Of a DNA stretch of 64,000 nucleotides, positions 14,869 through 25,596 are shown one piece after another (position 1 is the first letter of the stretch; each line of letters opens with the position of its first letter). The stretch is from Dongia_A sp039808885 (lineage in GTDB: Bacteria; Pseudomonadota; Alphaproteobacteria; Dongiales; Dongiaceae). The stretch covers positions 62,001 to 126,000 of the forward strand of contig JBDHTX010000006.1 of the NCBI GenBank assembly GCA_039808885.1, written 5' to 3'. The notes beneath the pieces are model-generated. The model was not told where the DNA came from, searched no databases, and saw only the letters and a program-made list of their open reading frames with translations. Both the position numbers and the translations under genes were made by a program.

Positions 14869-15786
14869 TCAATAGATCGCCGGCACATGCATCTCCTTCG
14901 GGATCGGGCCGCGGATATAGTCCGCGTGCCGCACGCGCCTCGGCAGCACCACCGGGGTATGCTCGACCTCGCCATAGGGAATCTGGGCAAGGAAATGGTG
15001 GATGCAGTTGAGGCGCGCGCGCTTCTTGTCCACCGCCTCGACCACCCACCACGGCGCTTCGGCGATGTGCGTGCGCTCGAGCATGGCTTCCTTCGCCTTG
15101 GTGTAGTCTTCCCAGCGGCGCCGTGATTCCAGGTCCATCGGGCTCAGCTTCCATTGCTTGATCGGATCGTGGATGCGCATCTGGAACCGCAGGTGCTGCT
15201 CTTCGTCGGTGATCGACATCCAGTATTTGATCAGGACGATGCCGGAGCGCACGATCATCCGCTCGAACTCCGGCACCGTGGCGAAGAAATCCTCGACCTC
15301 GGCGGCGGAACAGAAGCCCATGACCCGCTCGACTCCCGCCCGGTTGTACCAGGAGCGGTCGAACAGCACGATCTCGCCGGCCGCCGGCAGATGCGCCACG
15401 TAGCGCTGGAAATACCATTGCGAGCGCTCGCGCTCGGTCGGCGCCGGCAAGGCGACGACGCGGCAGACGCGCGGATTGAGCCGCTGCGTGATGCGCTTGA
15501 TGACGCCGCCCTTGCCGGCTGCGTCGCGCCCCTCGAACAGGACGACGATCTTCAGGCCCTTGTCGATCACCCAGTCCTGCAGCTTCACCAGCTCGCGCTG
15601 CAGGCGGAACAGCTCCTCGAAATAGACGTGCCGGTCGAGGGCCGCCTCGGGCTTCTCGGCGAGGCCTTTCAGCACCTTGGCCAGGCGGTCGTCGTCGATC
15701 TCCATCTCCAGCTCCTCGTCGAAGCTGTCGGCGATCTCCGCATCGATCCGGCGGTTCAGGTCGCTCTTCTTGTCGGTTCCGGCCAT
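14869..15786 (-). CDS. ppk2: Polyphosphate kinase 2 (PPK2)
   Basis: 305 residues from ATG 15786, preceded by GAGGAGGG. PPK2 enzymes transfer phosphate between polyphosphate and nucleotides, usually running toward nucleotide triphosphate synthesis. Visible: Walker A-like FEGRDAAGKGGVIKRI, Walker B-like FDRSWYNRAGVERVMGF, lid residues around ITDEEQHLRFQMR, and the C-terminal RRVRHADYIRGPIPKEMHVP. The N-terminal 30 residues are acidic (DSFDEELEMEIDDD). Single-domain form. It lies downstream of the pyrophosphatase gene but is separated from it by a terminator, so it is probably transcribed on its own. Confidence 0.94.
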   Translation of the reverse strand: MAGTDKKSDLNRRIDAEIADSFDEELEMEIDDDRLAKVLKGLAEKPEAALDRHVYFEELFRLQRELVKLQDWVIDKGLKIVVLFEGRDAAGKGGVIKRITQRLNPRVCRVVALPAPTERERSQWYFQRYVAHLPAAGEIVLFDRSWYNRAGVERVMGFCSAAEVEDFFATVPEFERMIVRSGIVLIKYWMSITDEEQHLRFQMRIHDPIKQWKLSPMDLESRRRWEDYTKAKEAMLERTHIAEAPWWVVEAVDKKRARLNCIHHFLAQIPYGEVEHTPVVLPRRVRHADYIRGPIPKEMHVPAIY

Positions 15787-16156
15787 GGTGATCCCTCCTC
15801 GGCGCCGGCAAGCGCATTTCGGCCCACGATTCCGGCGGCGATCGTCAGGTCGTGAGACCGTTGCGTGACGATTGAACGAAACCCGCCCCTTCGCAAGTCG
15901 TGCAAACGGCTGAGGGCTGCGACGATGCGTTGCAGGCGGGCTGGTCGTGCCTGGGAAGACGGGCAGCCCGAAACCGCCGCAAGTCCGGCCGGCGGTGCGA
16001 CGGATGGCAAGACAGCTGGCCTGGGCCCGCACCGGCACCAGATCTTCCGCCTCGCCCTGGCCGATGAGCAGCGGGGCGGCGACCGGCGCATCCGGCGTGT
16101 TCTCCGCCGGCCGTGCCCCGAGCCGGCGCGCCGGCCCGCCATGCATCACCGCCAAC
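15787..16156. other. Intergenic region without recognisable gene
   Basis: The 370 bp between PPK2 and the hppA terminator contain several open frames, including an upstream extension of PPK2, but none has a recognisable protein, a credible start or a ribosome binding site. The ribosome binding site of PPK2 is at 15789-15797. The remainder presumably holds its promoter; I could not pick one out. Confidence 0.5.
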
Positions 16157-16187
16157 GAAAAACCCCCGGCCTTGCGGCCGGGGGTTT
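16157..16187 (-). terminator. Intrinsic terminator of hppA
   Basis: On the minus strand a 12-bp stem AAACCCCCGGCC / GGCCGGGGGTTT with a 4-base loop is followed by TTTTTCG, about 25 bases after the hppA stop. Very stable. The A-run on the other side may make it bidirectional. Confidence 0.85.
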
Positions 16188-16211
16188 CCCGTTTCGCGAG
16201 GATCGCCTTGC

Positions 16212-18302
<2,091 letters not shown>

Positions 18303-18467
18303 TGTCAGGTCATCCCCGTCGATTGAGTCGCATTGGCCAGCCGCAAGGCCCTGAAACAGAAAGAAAATCCCCAGGCCCGGCCGGATTTCGCGCGGCAGCA
18401 TAGGGAAAAGGTTACAGCGGCGCAACGGTTGGGTTTCCCCCGCCCGGCGAGCGTCTGGCGCGGGCGT

Positions 18468-19664
18468 CTAGACCGTGGCCGATCTGGCGGGCTGCCGCCC
18501 CGGAGCGCCCCAGACCACCGCCGCCAGGATCACGAGGGTCGGCACCAGGGCGGCCCAGATCACCGAATCCCAGCCCCAGCTCTGCTCGATGATGCCGGCG
18601 GTGAGCGAGCACAGCGCGACCCCGGAGAAGATCAGGCAGTCGTTGAAGCCCTGGACCTTGGCCCGCTCGCTCGGCCGGTAGCACTTGGTCAGCAGGGCGG
18701 TGCCGCCGACGAAGAGGAAATTCCACCCCAGCCCCAGCAGCACCAGCGCGCCCCAGAAGTTCTGGATGTCGACGCCGAGCAGGCCGAAGACGATCGTGCC
18801 GCCGTAACAGGCAGCGCCCGCCAGCAACACGTTGCGGTCGCCGAAGCGGCGGATCAGGTGGCCGGTGACGAAGCTGGGCGCGAACATGCCGAGGATGTGC
18901 CACGAGATGACATGCGCCACGCTGCCGATGGGGAAGCCGCAGGCGACCATGGCCAACGGCGTCGCGGTCATAACGAAGGACATGGTGCCGTAGCCGAAGG
19001 TCGCCGCCAGCAGGGCGGCGATGAAGACAGGCTGGCGCGCGATCTCTGACAGGGGTCTCTGCGGGCCGGCGATCTCGGCTTCGGCCGGCGGCGGGGCGTG
19101 GATCGGCCACAGCACCGGATACATCGCCAGGCACAGCAGGGCCACGAACAGGTACGACCCCATGAAGGTATAGGGCGCGAACAGGTCGGTGCCGATGCTG
19201 GCCAGGCTCGGCCCGATCACCGCCGCCACCACGCCGCCGGCCAGCACCAGCGAGATGGCCTTGGGCCGAAAGGCGTCATCGGCCGCCTCCGCGGCGGCGA
19301 AACGGAAATGCAGCAGGAAGGCGTTGGAAGCGCCCATGATCGCGTTACCGACGCAGAACAGCGCGAAGCTGCCGAGATAGGTCGCGCCCATGCCGACGCT
19401 CCCGCCCATGACGCCGATTGCGGCGCCGACGAAAAACGCGTTGCGCCGGCCGAGATGGCGCATCAGGTGCGAGGCCGGGATGGTCGCCGCCATGGTCAGG
19501 ATGAACTGCAGGCCGAGCGGCAGGGTGGCGAGGTGGGGATCGGCGGCCAGCATCTTGCCGGTGAGGGCCGAGATGGTGCCGAAGATCGACATGCAGGAAT
19601 TCGCCAGCGCCTGGGCGACGGCGAGGATGAAGACGGTGCGGTGCTGCCGGCCGAATCTGATCAT
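18468..19664 (-). CDS. MFS transporter
   Basis: A 398-residue membrane protein with about 12 predicted helices in two halves. A basic cytoplasmic loop with SHLMRHLGRRNAFF follows helix 2, and the equivalent GHLIRRFGDRNVLL lies in the second half; both are the classic MFS loop 2-3 and 8-9 motif positions. The central loop (about 185-210) is short. The start MIRFGRQHRTVFILAVAQAL has a basic N-terminus. The substrate cannot be predicted. It follows fliL on the same strand, 37 bp away, and ends 165 bp before the hppA start codon. Confidence 0.85.
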   Translation of the reverse strand: MIRFGRQHRTVFILAVAQALANSCMSIFGTISALTGKMLAADPHLATLPLGLQFILTMAATIPASHLMRHLGRRNAFFVGAAIGVMGGSVGMGATYLGSFALFCVGNAIMGASNAFLLHFRFAAAEAADDAFRPKAISLVLAGGVVAAVIGPSLASIGTDLFAPYTFMGSYLFVALLCLAMYPVLWPIHAPPPAEAEIAGPQRPLSEIARQPVFIAALLAATFGYGTMSFVMTATPLAMVACGFPIGSVAHVISWHILGMFAPSFVTGHLIRRFGDRNVLLAGAACYGGTIVFGLLGVDIQNFWGALVLLGLGWNFLFVGGTALLTKCYRPSERAKVQGFNDCLIFSGVALCSLTAGIIEQSWGWDSVIWAALVPTLVILAAVVWGAPGRQPARSATV

Positions 19665-19701
19665 GGGCGCGCACCGTGCCGGAACGCCGTGCGGCGCGCA
19701 A

Positions 19702-20142
19702 CTACTTGAGGTCGAACTTTTCCATGGCGCGGATCGAGACGCGGTAGATGTTCTCGTCGCCGATGCGTTTCTTGACCACCTTCTCCAGGCGCTGGCGGAT
19801 CAGCGCCTCCTCGAAGCCGCCCTGCTCAAGCTGCTTGCGCGACATCAGCTGGTGCAGCTCGGTGGCGACGGCGTCGTAGACCTCCGGCAGGCGACTGTCG
19901 ACCATCTCCTTTTTGATCGGATCGTCGAACATGAGCACGATGCGGAAGTTGAACAGATAGGCGGCCTTGCCGTTGCGCAGCACGGTGATCGGGATGGAAT
20001 CGAGCTCGGTCTGGCTGATCTGCACCGGCGGCGGCATCTCCGCCACGTCGTCGGGCGTGCGGAAATAGAACCACCAGCCAGCCGCGGCGCCACCGCCGCC
20101 CAGCACGAGCAGGAGTACAAGGACGATCAGAAGCTTCTTCAT
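19702..20142 (-). CDS. FliL-like flagellar basal body-associated protein
   Basis: 146 residues from ATG 20142. One N-terminal membrane helix (about residues 4-27, LLIVLVLLLVLGGGGAAAGWW) is followed by a periplasmic domain with LRNGKAAYLFNFRIVLMFDD, conserved FliL-type spacing and a C-terminal IYRVSIRAMEKFDLK. FliL proteins stabilise the stator around the flagellar motor. It is separated from other flagellar genes here (motA and motB lie 38 kb away) and sits 98 bp downstream of thiL, so it may act as a stator helper or in another membrane role. Confidence 0.7.
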   Translation of the reverse strand: MKKLLIVLVLLLVLGGGGAAAGWWFYFRTPDDVAEMPPPVQISQTELDSIPITVLRNGKAAYLFNFRIVLMFDDPIKKEMVDSRLPEVYDAVATELHQLMSRKQLEQGGFEEALIRQRLEKVVKKRIGDENIYRVSIRAMEKFDLK

Positions 20143-20240
20143 CGCACCATCTGGGCGGACTGGTTGCGGCCGCCCGCGCGCCGGCAAAACAAGTGGAACC
20201 CAAGACCGGCAAAATTTAGGAAAGATTGCGCGCGGAATGG

Positions 20241-21230
20241 TTAAAAGTGGGTGAAGCCGGCCTTGGGCAGGTGGATCGGCCGGTTATCGGCATCCAGGAA
20301 CAAAACATCCTGACCCGTTGTAAAGACGCCGATTTCCGCAACCGGCGTGGCGCTGCGCCGGCCCAGGTCCAGGATCGCCGGCACCTGCTCCGCCGGTGCG
20401 GCAATCAGTACTTCGTAGTCATCACCGCCGCTGATGGCCGTCAGCAACAGATTCGGTGTATCGGCCAGCAATTCGGCCACGGCTGCGGAGAGCGGCACCA
20501 TGGGTGTCGCCACCTCGGCGCCGCAGCCCGAGGCCTCGCACATGTGGCGCAGATCGGCCACCAGGCCATCCGAGACATCCATCCCCGCCCGCCCCAGGCC
20601 CTGCTCGATCAGGCCGCGGCCGAAGGCGACGCGCGGCTCCGGCAGGCGGTAGCGGCGGGTCAGGAAATCGAGATGCTCGAACGGCAGGTGCCCCAGCTCG
20701 TTGCGGCTGGCGCCGAGGCCGAAATAGCCGTCGCCGATCGTGCCGGTCACCAGGACGCGGTCGCCCGGCCGCGCGCCGGTGCGTCGCAGCGCCCGGCCGC
20801 TCGGCACGGCCCCGATCAGGGTCGCGGTCAGCGACAGCGGCCCCGGGGTCGCCGTCGTGTCGCCGCCGGGCAGCGCGAGGCCGAACTCCGCCTGGTCCTG
20901 CGCCAGCCCCTGGCAGAAGCGCGCCACCCAGGCCTCGTCGGTCGCCGGATCGAAGGCCGTCGTCATCAGGTAGCCGAGCGGCCTGGCGCCCTTGCCGGCG
21001 AGGTCGGAGAGGTTGACCCGCAGCATCTTGCGGGCGATCAGGTCGGGCGGGTCGTCGCGCAGGAAATGCACCCCGGCGGTCAACGCGTCGACGGTCAGCA
21101 CCAGTTCCTCGCCCGGCGGCGGCGCGATGGTGCAGACGTCGTCCTGGAGACCGAGCGCGCCGGAGGCCTGCGCGGCAAGCGGCGCGAAATAGCGCCGGAT
21201 CAGCTCGAACTCACCGGGCAGTCGGGCCAC
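20241..21230 (-). CDS. thiL: Thiamine-monophosphate kinase
   Basis: 329 residues. Phosphorylates thiamine monophosphate to thiamine pyrophosphate. Motifs of the PurM/ThiL superfamily: GEFELIRRYFAP at the N-terminus, LTVDALTAGVHFL, the Mg-binding LRVNLSDLAGKGARPLGY region, LPGGDTTATPGPLSL, and GMDVSDGLVADLRHM. It overlaps nusB by 20 bp, giving the nusB-thiL coupling common in bacteria. No TPP riboswitch precedes it, as expected for a gene inside an operon. Confidence 0.95.
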   Translation of the reverse strand: MARLPGEFELIRRYFAPLAAQASGALGLQDDVCTIAPPPGEELVLTVDALTAGVHFLRDDPPDLIARKMLRVNLSDLAGKGARPLGYLMTTAFDPATDEAWVARFCQGLAQDQAEFGLALPGGDTTATPGPLSLTATLIGAVPSGRALRRTGARPGDRVLVTGTIGDGYFGLGASRNELGHLPFEHLDFLTRRYRLPEPRVAFGRGLIEQGLGRAGMDVSDGLVADLRHMCEASGCGAEVATPMVPLSAAVAELLADTPNLLLTAISGGDDYEVLIAAPAEQVPAILDLGRRSATPVAEIGVFTTGQDVLFLDADNRPIHLPKAGFTHF

Positions 21231-21747
21231 CGCCCTCTCCCGATTTTCCAGCGCCCATTTCGTCGGGCCGCAACTGCCGCGCCAGCTGATCCAGGATGCC
21301 GTTCACCAGCCCGGTTTCCTTGGCGCCGAAGAAGGCGTCGCAGACGCCGACATATTCGGCGATCACCACGCGCGGCGGCACCTCCTCGCGATGCGCCAGC
21401 TCGAAGGCGCCGCAGCGCAGGATGGCGCGCAACGTGGCCTCGAGGCGTTCGGTCGTCCAATCCTCGGTCAGCACCGCGGCGATCATGTCGTCGAGCTCGG
21501 CGACGTTCGCCGCCGCTCCCGCGACGATCAGGGTGAAGAGCTTCAGATCGGCGGGCGGCAGCGCCACGTCGTCCACCACCTCGCCCAGGCGATGATCGGT
21601 GAATTCCTTGATCACTTGGGCCGGCGCGATGCCGGTCGCTTCCCATTGGTAGAGCGCCTGCACCGCCGCCAGCCGCGCATTGCTGCGCGTCAGCGCCAGT
21701 CGCTTGCCGCGTTCGACGCGATCCTCCTCGGTCGGCTTGCCGGCCAT
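21211..21747 (-). CDS. nusB: Transcription antitermination factor NusB
   Basis: 178 residues, all-helical RNA-binding protein of the NusB-S10 antitermination complex acting on rRNA transcription. Family features: RSNARLAAVQALYQWEATG near residue 20, VIKEFTDHRLGE, the central LTEDWTTERLEATLRAILRCGAFEL and RVVIAEYVGVCDAFFGAKETGLVNGILD. Slightly longer than E. coli NusB (139 aa), with extra N- and C-terminal tails, as in other alphaproteobacteria. The start overlaps the ribH stop (ATG 21747 shares its A). Confidence 0.95.
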   Translation of the reverse strand: MAGKPTEEDRVERGKRLALTRSNARLAAVQALYQWEATGIAPAQVIKEFTDHRLGEVVDDVALPPADLKLFTLIVAGAAANVAELDDMIAAVLTEDWTTERLEATLRAILRCGAFELAHREEVPPRVVIAEYVGVCDAFFGAKETGLVNGILDQLARQLRPDEMGAGKSGEGGGPTAR

Positions 21748-22205
21748 CAGCCGATACCCCAGCGGCGCTTGAGGTGGATCATGGTCAGGCAGGCGACCGC
21801 AGCACCCCCGCCCTTGTCCAGCTGGTCCGGCTTGGCGCGCACCCAGGCCTGGTCCTCGTTCTCCACCGTGATGATGCCGTTGCCGATGGCGAGATCGAAT
21901 TGGATCGTCAGGTCCATCAGGCCGCGGGCGCTTTCGGTGCAGACGGTGTCGTAATGCGTGGTCTCGCCGCGGATGACGCAGCCGATCGCGACATAGCCGT
22001 CGAAGCGCTTCGGCAGCTTGCCCTGCCGCGCGGCACTGTGGGCGGATTTGATCGCGCCGGGGATCTCCAGCGCGCCTGGCACGGTCACCACCTCGAACGT
22101 CGCGCCGGCCTTCTGCAAAGCGCGCTTGGCGCCGTCCAGCATCGCGTCGAGCAGATCGTCGTAGAAGCGCGCCTCGACGATCAGGATATGCGGTGCGTCA
22201 CTCAT
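21747..22205 (-). CDS. ribH: 6,7-dimethyl-8-ribityllumazine synthase
   Basis: 152 residues. Condenses 5-amino-6-ribitylamino-uracil with dihydroxybutanone phosphate, the penultimate step of riboflavin synthesis. Motifs: IVEARFYDDLLDAML, VPGALEIPGAIK, the phosphate-binding GCVIRGETTHYDTV and the C-terminal AIGNGIITVENEDQAW. Directly upstream of nusB (1-base overlap) and 23 bp downstream of the ribB gene, within the long rib-nusB-thiL run. Confidence 0.97.
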   Translation of the reverse strand: MSDAPHILIVEARFYDDLLDAMLDGAKRALQKAGATFEVVTVPGALEIPGAIKSAHSAARQGKLPKRFDGYVAIGCVIRGETTHYDTVCTESARGLMDLTIQFDLAIGNGIITVENEDQAWVRAKPDQLDKGGGAAVACLTMIHLKRRWGIG

Positions 22206-22228
22206 GATATGCCTTGGTACCCTTGTCT

Positions 22229-23362
22229 TCAGAGGCCGTCGAGCGGGATCGGTTGCTGGCCGTCGATGGAGAGGCCGTAACCGTCGAGCCCGATGACGAT
22301 TTTCTTGCGGTTGGTGAGCAGGATCATGCGCCGGACGCCGAGATCAAGCAGGATCTGCGCCCCGACGCCATAGTCGCGCAGCTCGGTGGGCGCGCCGCTC
22401 TTGCCCTGCGGCTGGGCGGCGGCGATGCGCCGCTGCACCGAATCGCTGAGGCTGGTCGGCAGCGGCTCGCGGATCAGCACCACGACGCCGCGACCGACCC
22501 GGCCGATCTCGCGCATCGCCGCGTGCAGCTCCGCGCCGCGGCCGGACTTGGCGTCATGCAGCACGTCATCCAGCACGTTCATCGCGTGCATGCGCACCAG
22601 CACCGGCTCGTCGCCATGCAGGTCGCCCTTCACCAATGCGACATGCTCGGCATGGGCGACGCGGTTGGTATAGACGTAGAGCCTGAAATCGCCGCCGAAG
22701 CGGCTGCTGAAATCAGTCTCCAGCGTCCGCTCGACGATGCGGTCGTAGCGCCGGCGATAGGCGATCAGGTCGCGGATGGTGCCGATCTTCAGCCCGTGCA
22801 GCTGCGCGAAACGGATCAGGTCGTCGCGCCGCGCCATGGTGCCGTCTTCGTTCATGATCTCGCAGATCACGCCGGCGGGGTTCAATCCGGCGAGCCGCGC
22901 GATGTCGACGGAGGCCTCGGTATGGCCGGTGCGCACCAGCACGCCGCCGTCGCGCGCCACCAGCGGAAAGATGTGGCCCGGCGTCACGATGTCCTGCGCG
23001 CCGCGCTTCGGGTCGATCGCCACCGCGACGGTCCTGGCGCGGTCATGGGCGGAGATCCCGGTGGTGACGCCCTCGCGCGCCTCGATCGAGACGGTGAAGG
23101 CCGTCTGGTGCCGCGTGCCGTTGCGTTGCGACATCAGCGGCAGCCCGAGCTGCTCGACCCGGCTGCGCTCCATGGCGAGGCAGATCAGGCCGCGCCCATG
23201 CCGGGCCATGAAATTGATCGCCTCGGGCGAGGCGTGCTCGGCAGGGATGACCAGGTCGCCCTCGTTCTCGCGATCCTCGTCATCGACCAGGATGATCATG
23301 CGGCCGCGCTTGGCGTCCTCGATGATCTCCGGCGTCGGCGAAATGACTTCCTCGAACCCCAC
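22229..23362 (-). CDS. ribB: RibBX: 3,4-dihydroxy-2-butanone 4-phosphate synthase with degenerate GTP cyclohydrolase II domain
   Basis: 377 residues from GTG 23362, seven bases after AGGAG. The N-terminal half (about 10-215) is a normal RibB: DDEDRENEGDLVIPAEHAS, FMARHGRGLICLAM, HRVSVTAR-type region and TGHTEASVDIARLAGL. The C-terminal half resembles GTP cyclohydrolase II, but the zinc-binding three-cysteine motif (normally GxxxxSxxCDCG) is replaced by MHAMNVLDDVLHDAKSGRGA, with no cysteine. This matches the RibBX variant described in proteobacteria, in which only the RibB activity remains. A separate cysteine-containing RibA is therefore expected elsewhere in the genome. Confidence 0.93.
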   Translation of the reverse strand: MGFEEVISPTPEIIEDAKRGRMIILVDDEDRENEGDLVIPAEHASPEAINFMARHGRGLICLAMERSRVEQLGLPLMSQRNGTRHQTAFTVSIEAREGVTTGISAHDRARTVAVAIDPKRGAQDIVTPGHIFPLVARDGGVLVRTGHTEASVDIARLAGLNPAGVICEIMNEDGTMARRDDLIRFAQLHGLKIGTIRDLIAYRRRYDRIVERTLETDFSSRFGGDFRLYVYTNRVAHAEHVALVKGDLHGDEPVLVRMHAMNVLDDVLHDAKSGRGAELHAAMREIGRVGRGVVVLIREPLPTSLSDSVQRRIAAAQPQGKSGAPTELRDYGVGAQILLDLGVRRMILLTNRKKIVIGLDGYGLSIDGQQPIPLDGL

Positions 23363-23372
23363 GAAACAGCTC

Positions 23373-23963
23373 CTACAGCGTCGGCGCCAGCAGGCGCGCA
23401 ACATATCGGGCGATCAAATCGATTTCCAGGTTGACCCGGTCGCCGGCCTTGGCCTGGCCCAGATTGGTCGCGGTCTGGGTGATCGGGATGATGTTGACCC
23501 CGAAGCGGTTGCCGGCGACCTCGTTCACCGTCAGCGAGATGCCGTCCAGTACGATCGAGCCCTTGGGCGCGATCATGCGGGCGAGGTCCATCGGCGCCTC
23601 GACCTCGATGCGCAGGCTGCCGCCGTCGGGCGTGATCGACAGGATGCGGCCCACCCCGTCGACATGCCCGGAGACCAGATGGCCGCCGAGCTCGTCGCCG
23701 AGCTTCAGGGCGCGCTCCAGGTTGACCGGGCGGCCGACCTGCCAGTCGCCGAGATTGGTCTTGTCGAGCGTCTCCCGGCTGGCCTCGAAAGCGAGCCAGC
23801 CCGGCCCCTTCTCCACCACCGACAGGCAACAGCCGCTGCAGGCTACCGAGGCGCCGAGCGCGATGCCGCCGGTGTCGTAGGCCGTCGCGATCTCCAGCCG
23901 CGTGGTCGGGCCGAAGGCGATGGCGCGGACGCGGCCAAGATCGGTGATGATGCCTGTGAACAT
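23373..23963 (-). CDS. ribE: Riboflavin synthase, alpha subunit
   Basis: 196 residues from ATG 23963 (MFTGIITDLG); a slightly longer open frame upstream lacks the family N-terminus. Dismutates two lumazine molecules into riboflavin. The two lumazine-binding repeats are visible: MFTGIITDLG...SVACSGCCLSVVEKG and HLVSGHVDGVGRI...SIVLDGISLTVNEV. Lies between ribD (39 bp upstream) and ribB. Confidence 0.96.
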   Translation of the reverse strand: MFTGIITDLGRVRAIAFGPTTRLEIATAYDTGGIALGASVACSGCCLSVVEKGPGWLAFEASRETLDKTNLGDWQVGRPVNLERALKLGDELGGHLVSGHVDGVGRILSITPDGGSLRIEVEAPMDLARMIAPKGSIVLDGISLTVNEVAGNRFGVNIIPITQTATNLGQAKAGDRVNLEIDLIARYVARLLAPTL

Positions 23964-24002
23964 GGAGAGCCGAAAAGTTAACACCCCGGAACGGGCGCCA
24001 AT

Positions 24003-25115
24003 CTAGGCAGGGCGCTCGTAGAGTTCCAGCACATCATTTTCGAGCGGCCGCAGACCAGCCCGGCGGAATCCGAGGGCCTGGGTCAACCGGTCGGCGTTGA
24101 GCGGCCCGATGCCGGCCGTGCCGTCGCCGCCGATCACCAGGGGCGCCCGGAACCAATAGATCCGGTCCACCAGGTCGGCCTGCAGGAAGGCCGTCGCCAG
24201 GGTTGCCCCGCCCTCGACCAGCAGCCGGGTGATGCCCCGCGCGGCGAGCGCCCGGCAGGCCAGCCGCAACCACGCCTCCGGGCCGCCATTCTCTTCGATT
24301 TCAAGGGCTTCGTGCGGTTGCTGAATCCGGCCTTTCAACATGCCTGGCGCCGTCACCAGCCAGGTCGGCCGCGCGCCCCGCAGGACGGCGGCGTTTGGCG
24401 GGGTGCGGCCCCGGCGGTCGAATACCACGCGCTGGGGCGAGCGATGTCCCAGGCCCGGCAGGCGGCAGGTCAGTTCCGGATCGTCCGCCAGGACCGTGCC
24501 GGACCCGACCGCGATGGCGTCGTGGGTCGCCCGCAGCCGGTGGCCGAAGGCCCGCGCCGCCTCGCCGGTGATCCATTTGCTCTCGCCGGCGCGGGTGGCG
24601 GTGCGGCCGTCGGCGGAGGTGGCGAGCTTCAGGGCCACCAGCGGCAACCCCTCGCCCACCCGCGTCAGGAAGCCGGCATTGGCCGCCCGCGCCTCCGCTT
24701 CCAGCAGGCCAAGCTGCACCGTGACGCCAGCTGCCTGCAGCATCGCGTGCCCGCCGCCGGAAACCCGCGGATCGGGATCCTCGACGGCGCTGACCACGCG
24801 CTTGATCCCGGCGGCCATCAGCGCCGCGGCGCAGGGCGGCGTCTTGCCGTGATGGGCGCAGGGCTCCAGCGTCACATAGGCGGTGCCGCCCTTGGCCCGC
24901 GCGCCGGCCATTCCCAGCGCCTGGGTCTCCGCATGCGGGCGTCCGCCGGGCTGCGTGCTGCCGCAGCCGACGACGCAGCCCGCCGCATCGACGATGACGC
25001 AGCCGACAGCAGGGTTGGGCCAGGTCTGTCCGAGGTGGCGCGCCGCCAGCGACAGGGCGGCGCGCATATGCTCCTGATCGGCGGCCGAGAAGGCCTTTCC
25101 GTCAGTCTTCGTCAC
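24003..25115 (-). CDS. ribD: Bifunctional diaminohydroxyphosphoribosylaminopyrimidine deaminase / reductase
   Basis: 370 residues from GTG 25115, overlapping the nrdR stop by 14 bp. The N-terminal deaminase (about 1-150) has the zinc motifs HAETQAL and LEPCAHHGKTPPC. The C-terminal reductase (about 155-368) has ALKLATSADGRTA, SGTVLADDPELTCR and LLVEGGATLATAFL. Steps two and three of riboflavin synthesis. No FMN riboswitch precedes it; the gene is internal to the nrdR-rib run. Confidence 0.96.
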   Translation of the reverse strand: MTKTDGKAFSAADQEHMRAALSLAARHLGQTWPNPAVGCVIVDAAGCVVGCGSTQPGGRPHAETQALGMAGARAKGGTAYVTLEPCAHHGKTPPCAAALMAAGIKRVVSAVEDPDPRVSGGGHAMLQAAGVTVQLGLLEAEARAANAGFLTRVGEGLPLVALKLATSADGRTATRAGESKWITGEAARAFGHRLRATHDAIAVGSGTVLADDPELTCRLPGLGHRSPQRVVFDRRGRTPPNAAVLRGARPTWLVTAPGMLKGRIQQPHEALEIEENGGPEAWLRLACRALAARGITRLLVEGGATLATAFLQADLVDRIYWFRAPLVIGGDGTAGIGPLNADRLTQALGFRRAGLRPLENDVLELYERPA

Positions 25116-25560
25116 TGCCGAGTTTGCCGATGAAGGTCTCGAAATCCTTGGCCTCGCGGAAATTGCGATAGACCGAGGCGAAGCGCACATAGGCGACCTT
25201 GTCGAGACTGGCCAGCGCGTCCATCACCGCCTCGCCGATGGCCGAGGTCGGAATCTCGTTCTCGCCCGAGCTTTCCAGGCGGCGGACGATGCCGTTGACG
25301 ACGCGCTCCAGCCGGTCCTGGTCCACCGGGCGCTTGCGCAGCGAGACCTGCATGGAACGCAGCAGCTTCTCGCGCTCGAAGGGCTCGCGCTGGCCGTTGC
25401 TCTTCACCACCACGAGCTCGCGCAGCTGCACGCGCTCGAAGGTGGTGAAGCGGGCGCCGCAATTGGTGCACTGCCGCCGTCTGCGGATGGCCGAGTTGTC
25501 GTCGGTCGGCCGGGAATCCTTGACCTGGGTATCCTCGTTTCCGCAAAACGGACAGCGCAT
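25102..25560 (-). CDS. nrdR: Transcriptional repressor NrdR
   Basis: 152 residues. Represses ribonucleotide reductase genes in response to dATP/ATP. N-terminal zinc ribbon MRCPFCGNEDTQVKDSR...CTNCGARF, then an ATP-cone domain (about 45-140) with RELVVVKSNGQREPF and RLESSGENEIPTSAIGE. Located between glyA and ribD, a common alphaproteobacterial order. No NrdR box or nrd gene is in the window. Confidence 0.98.
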   Translation of the reverse strand: MRCPFCGNEDTQVKDSRPTDDNSAIRRRRQCTNCGARFTTFERVQLRELVVVKSNGQREPFEREKLLRSMQVSLRKRPVDQDRLERVVNGIVRRLESSGENEIPTSAIGEAVMDALASLDKVAYVRFASVYRNFREAKDFETFIGKLGSDED

Positions 25561-25596
25561 CCACTACTCCCCAAACTCATGCCGGCGTCGCGCCGG

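Noticed and set aside
22229..23362. Functional bifunctional RibBA
   Set aside because: The zinc cysteines of GTP cyclohydrolase II are absent, so only RibB activity is claimed.
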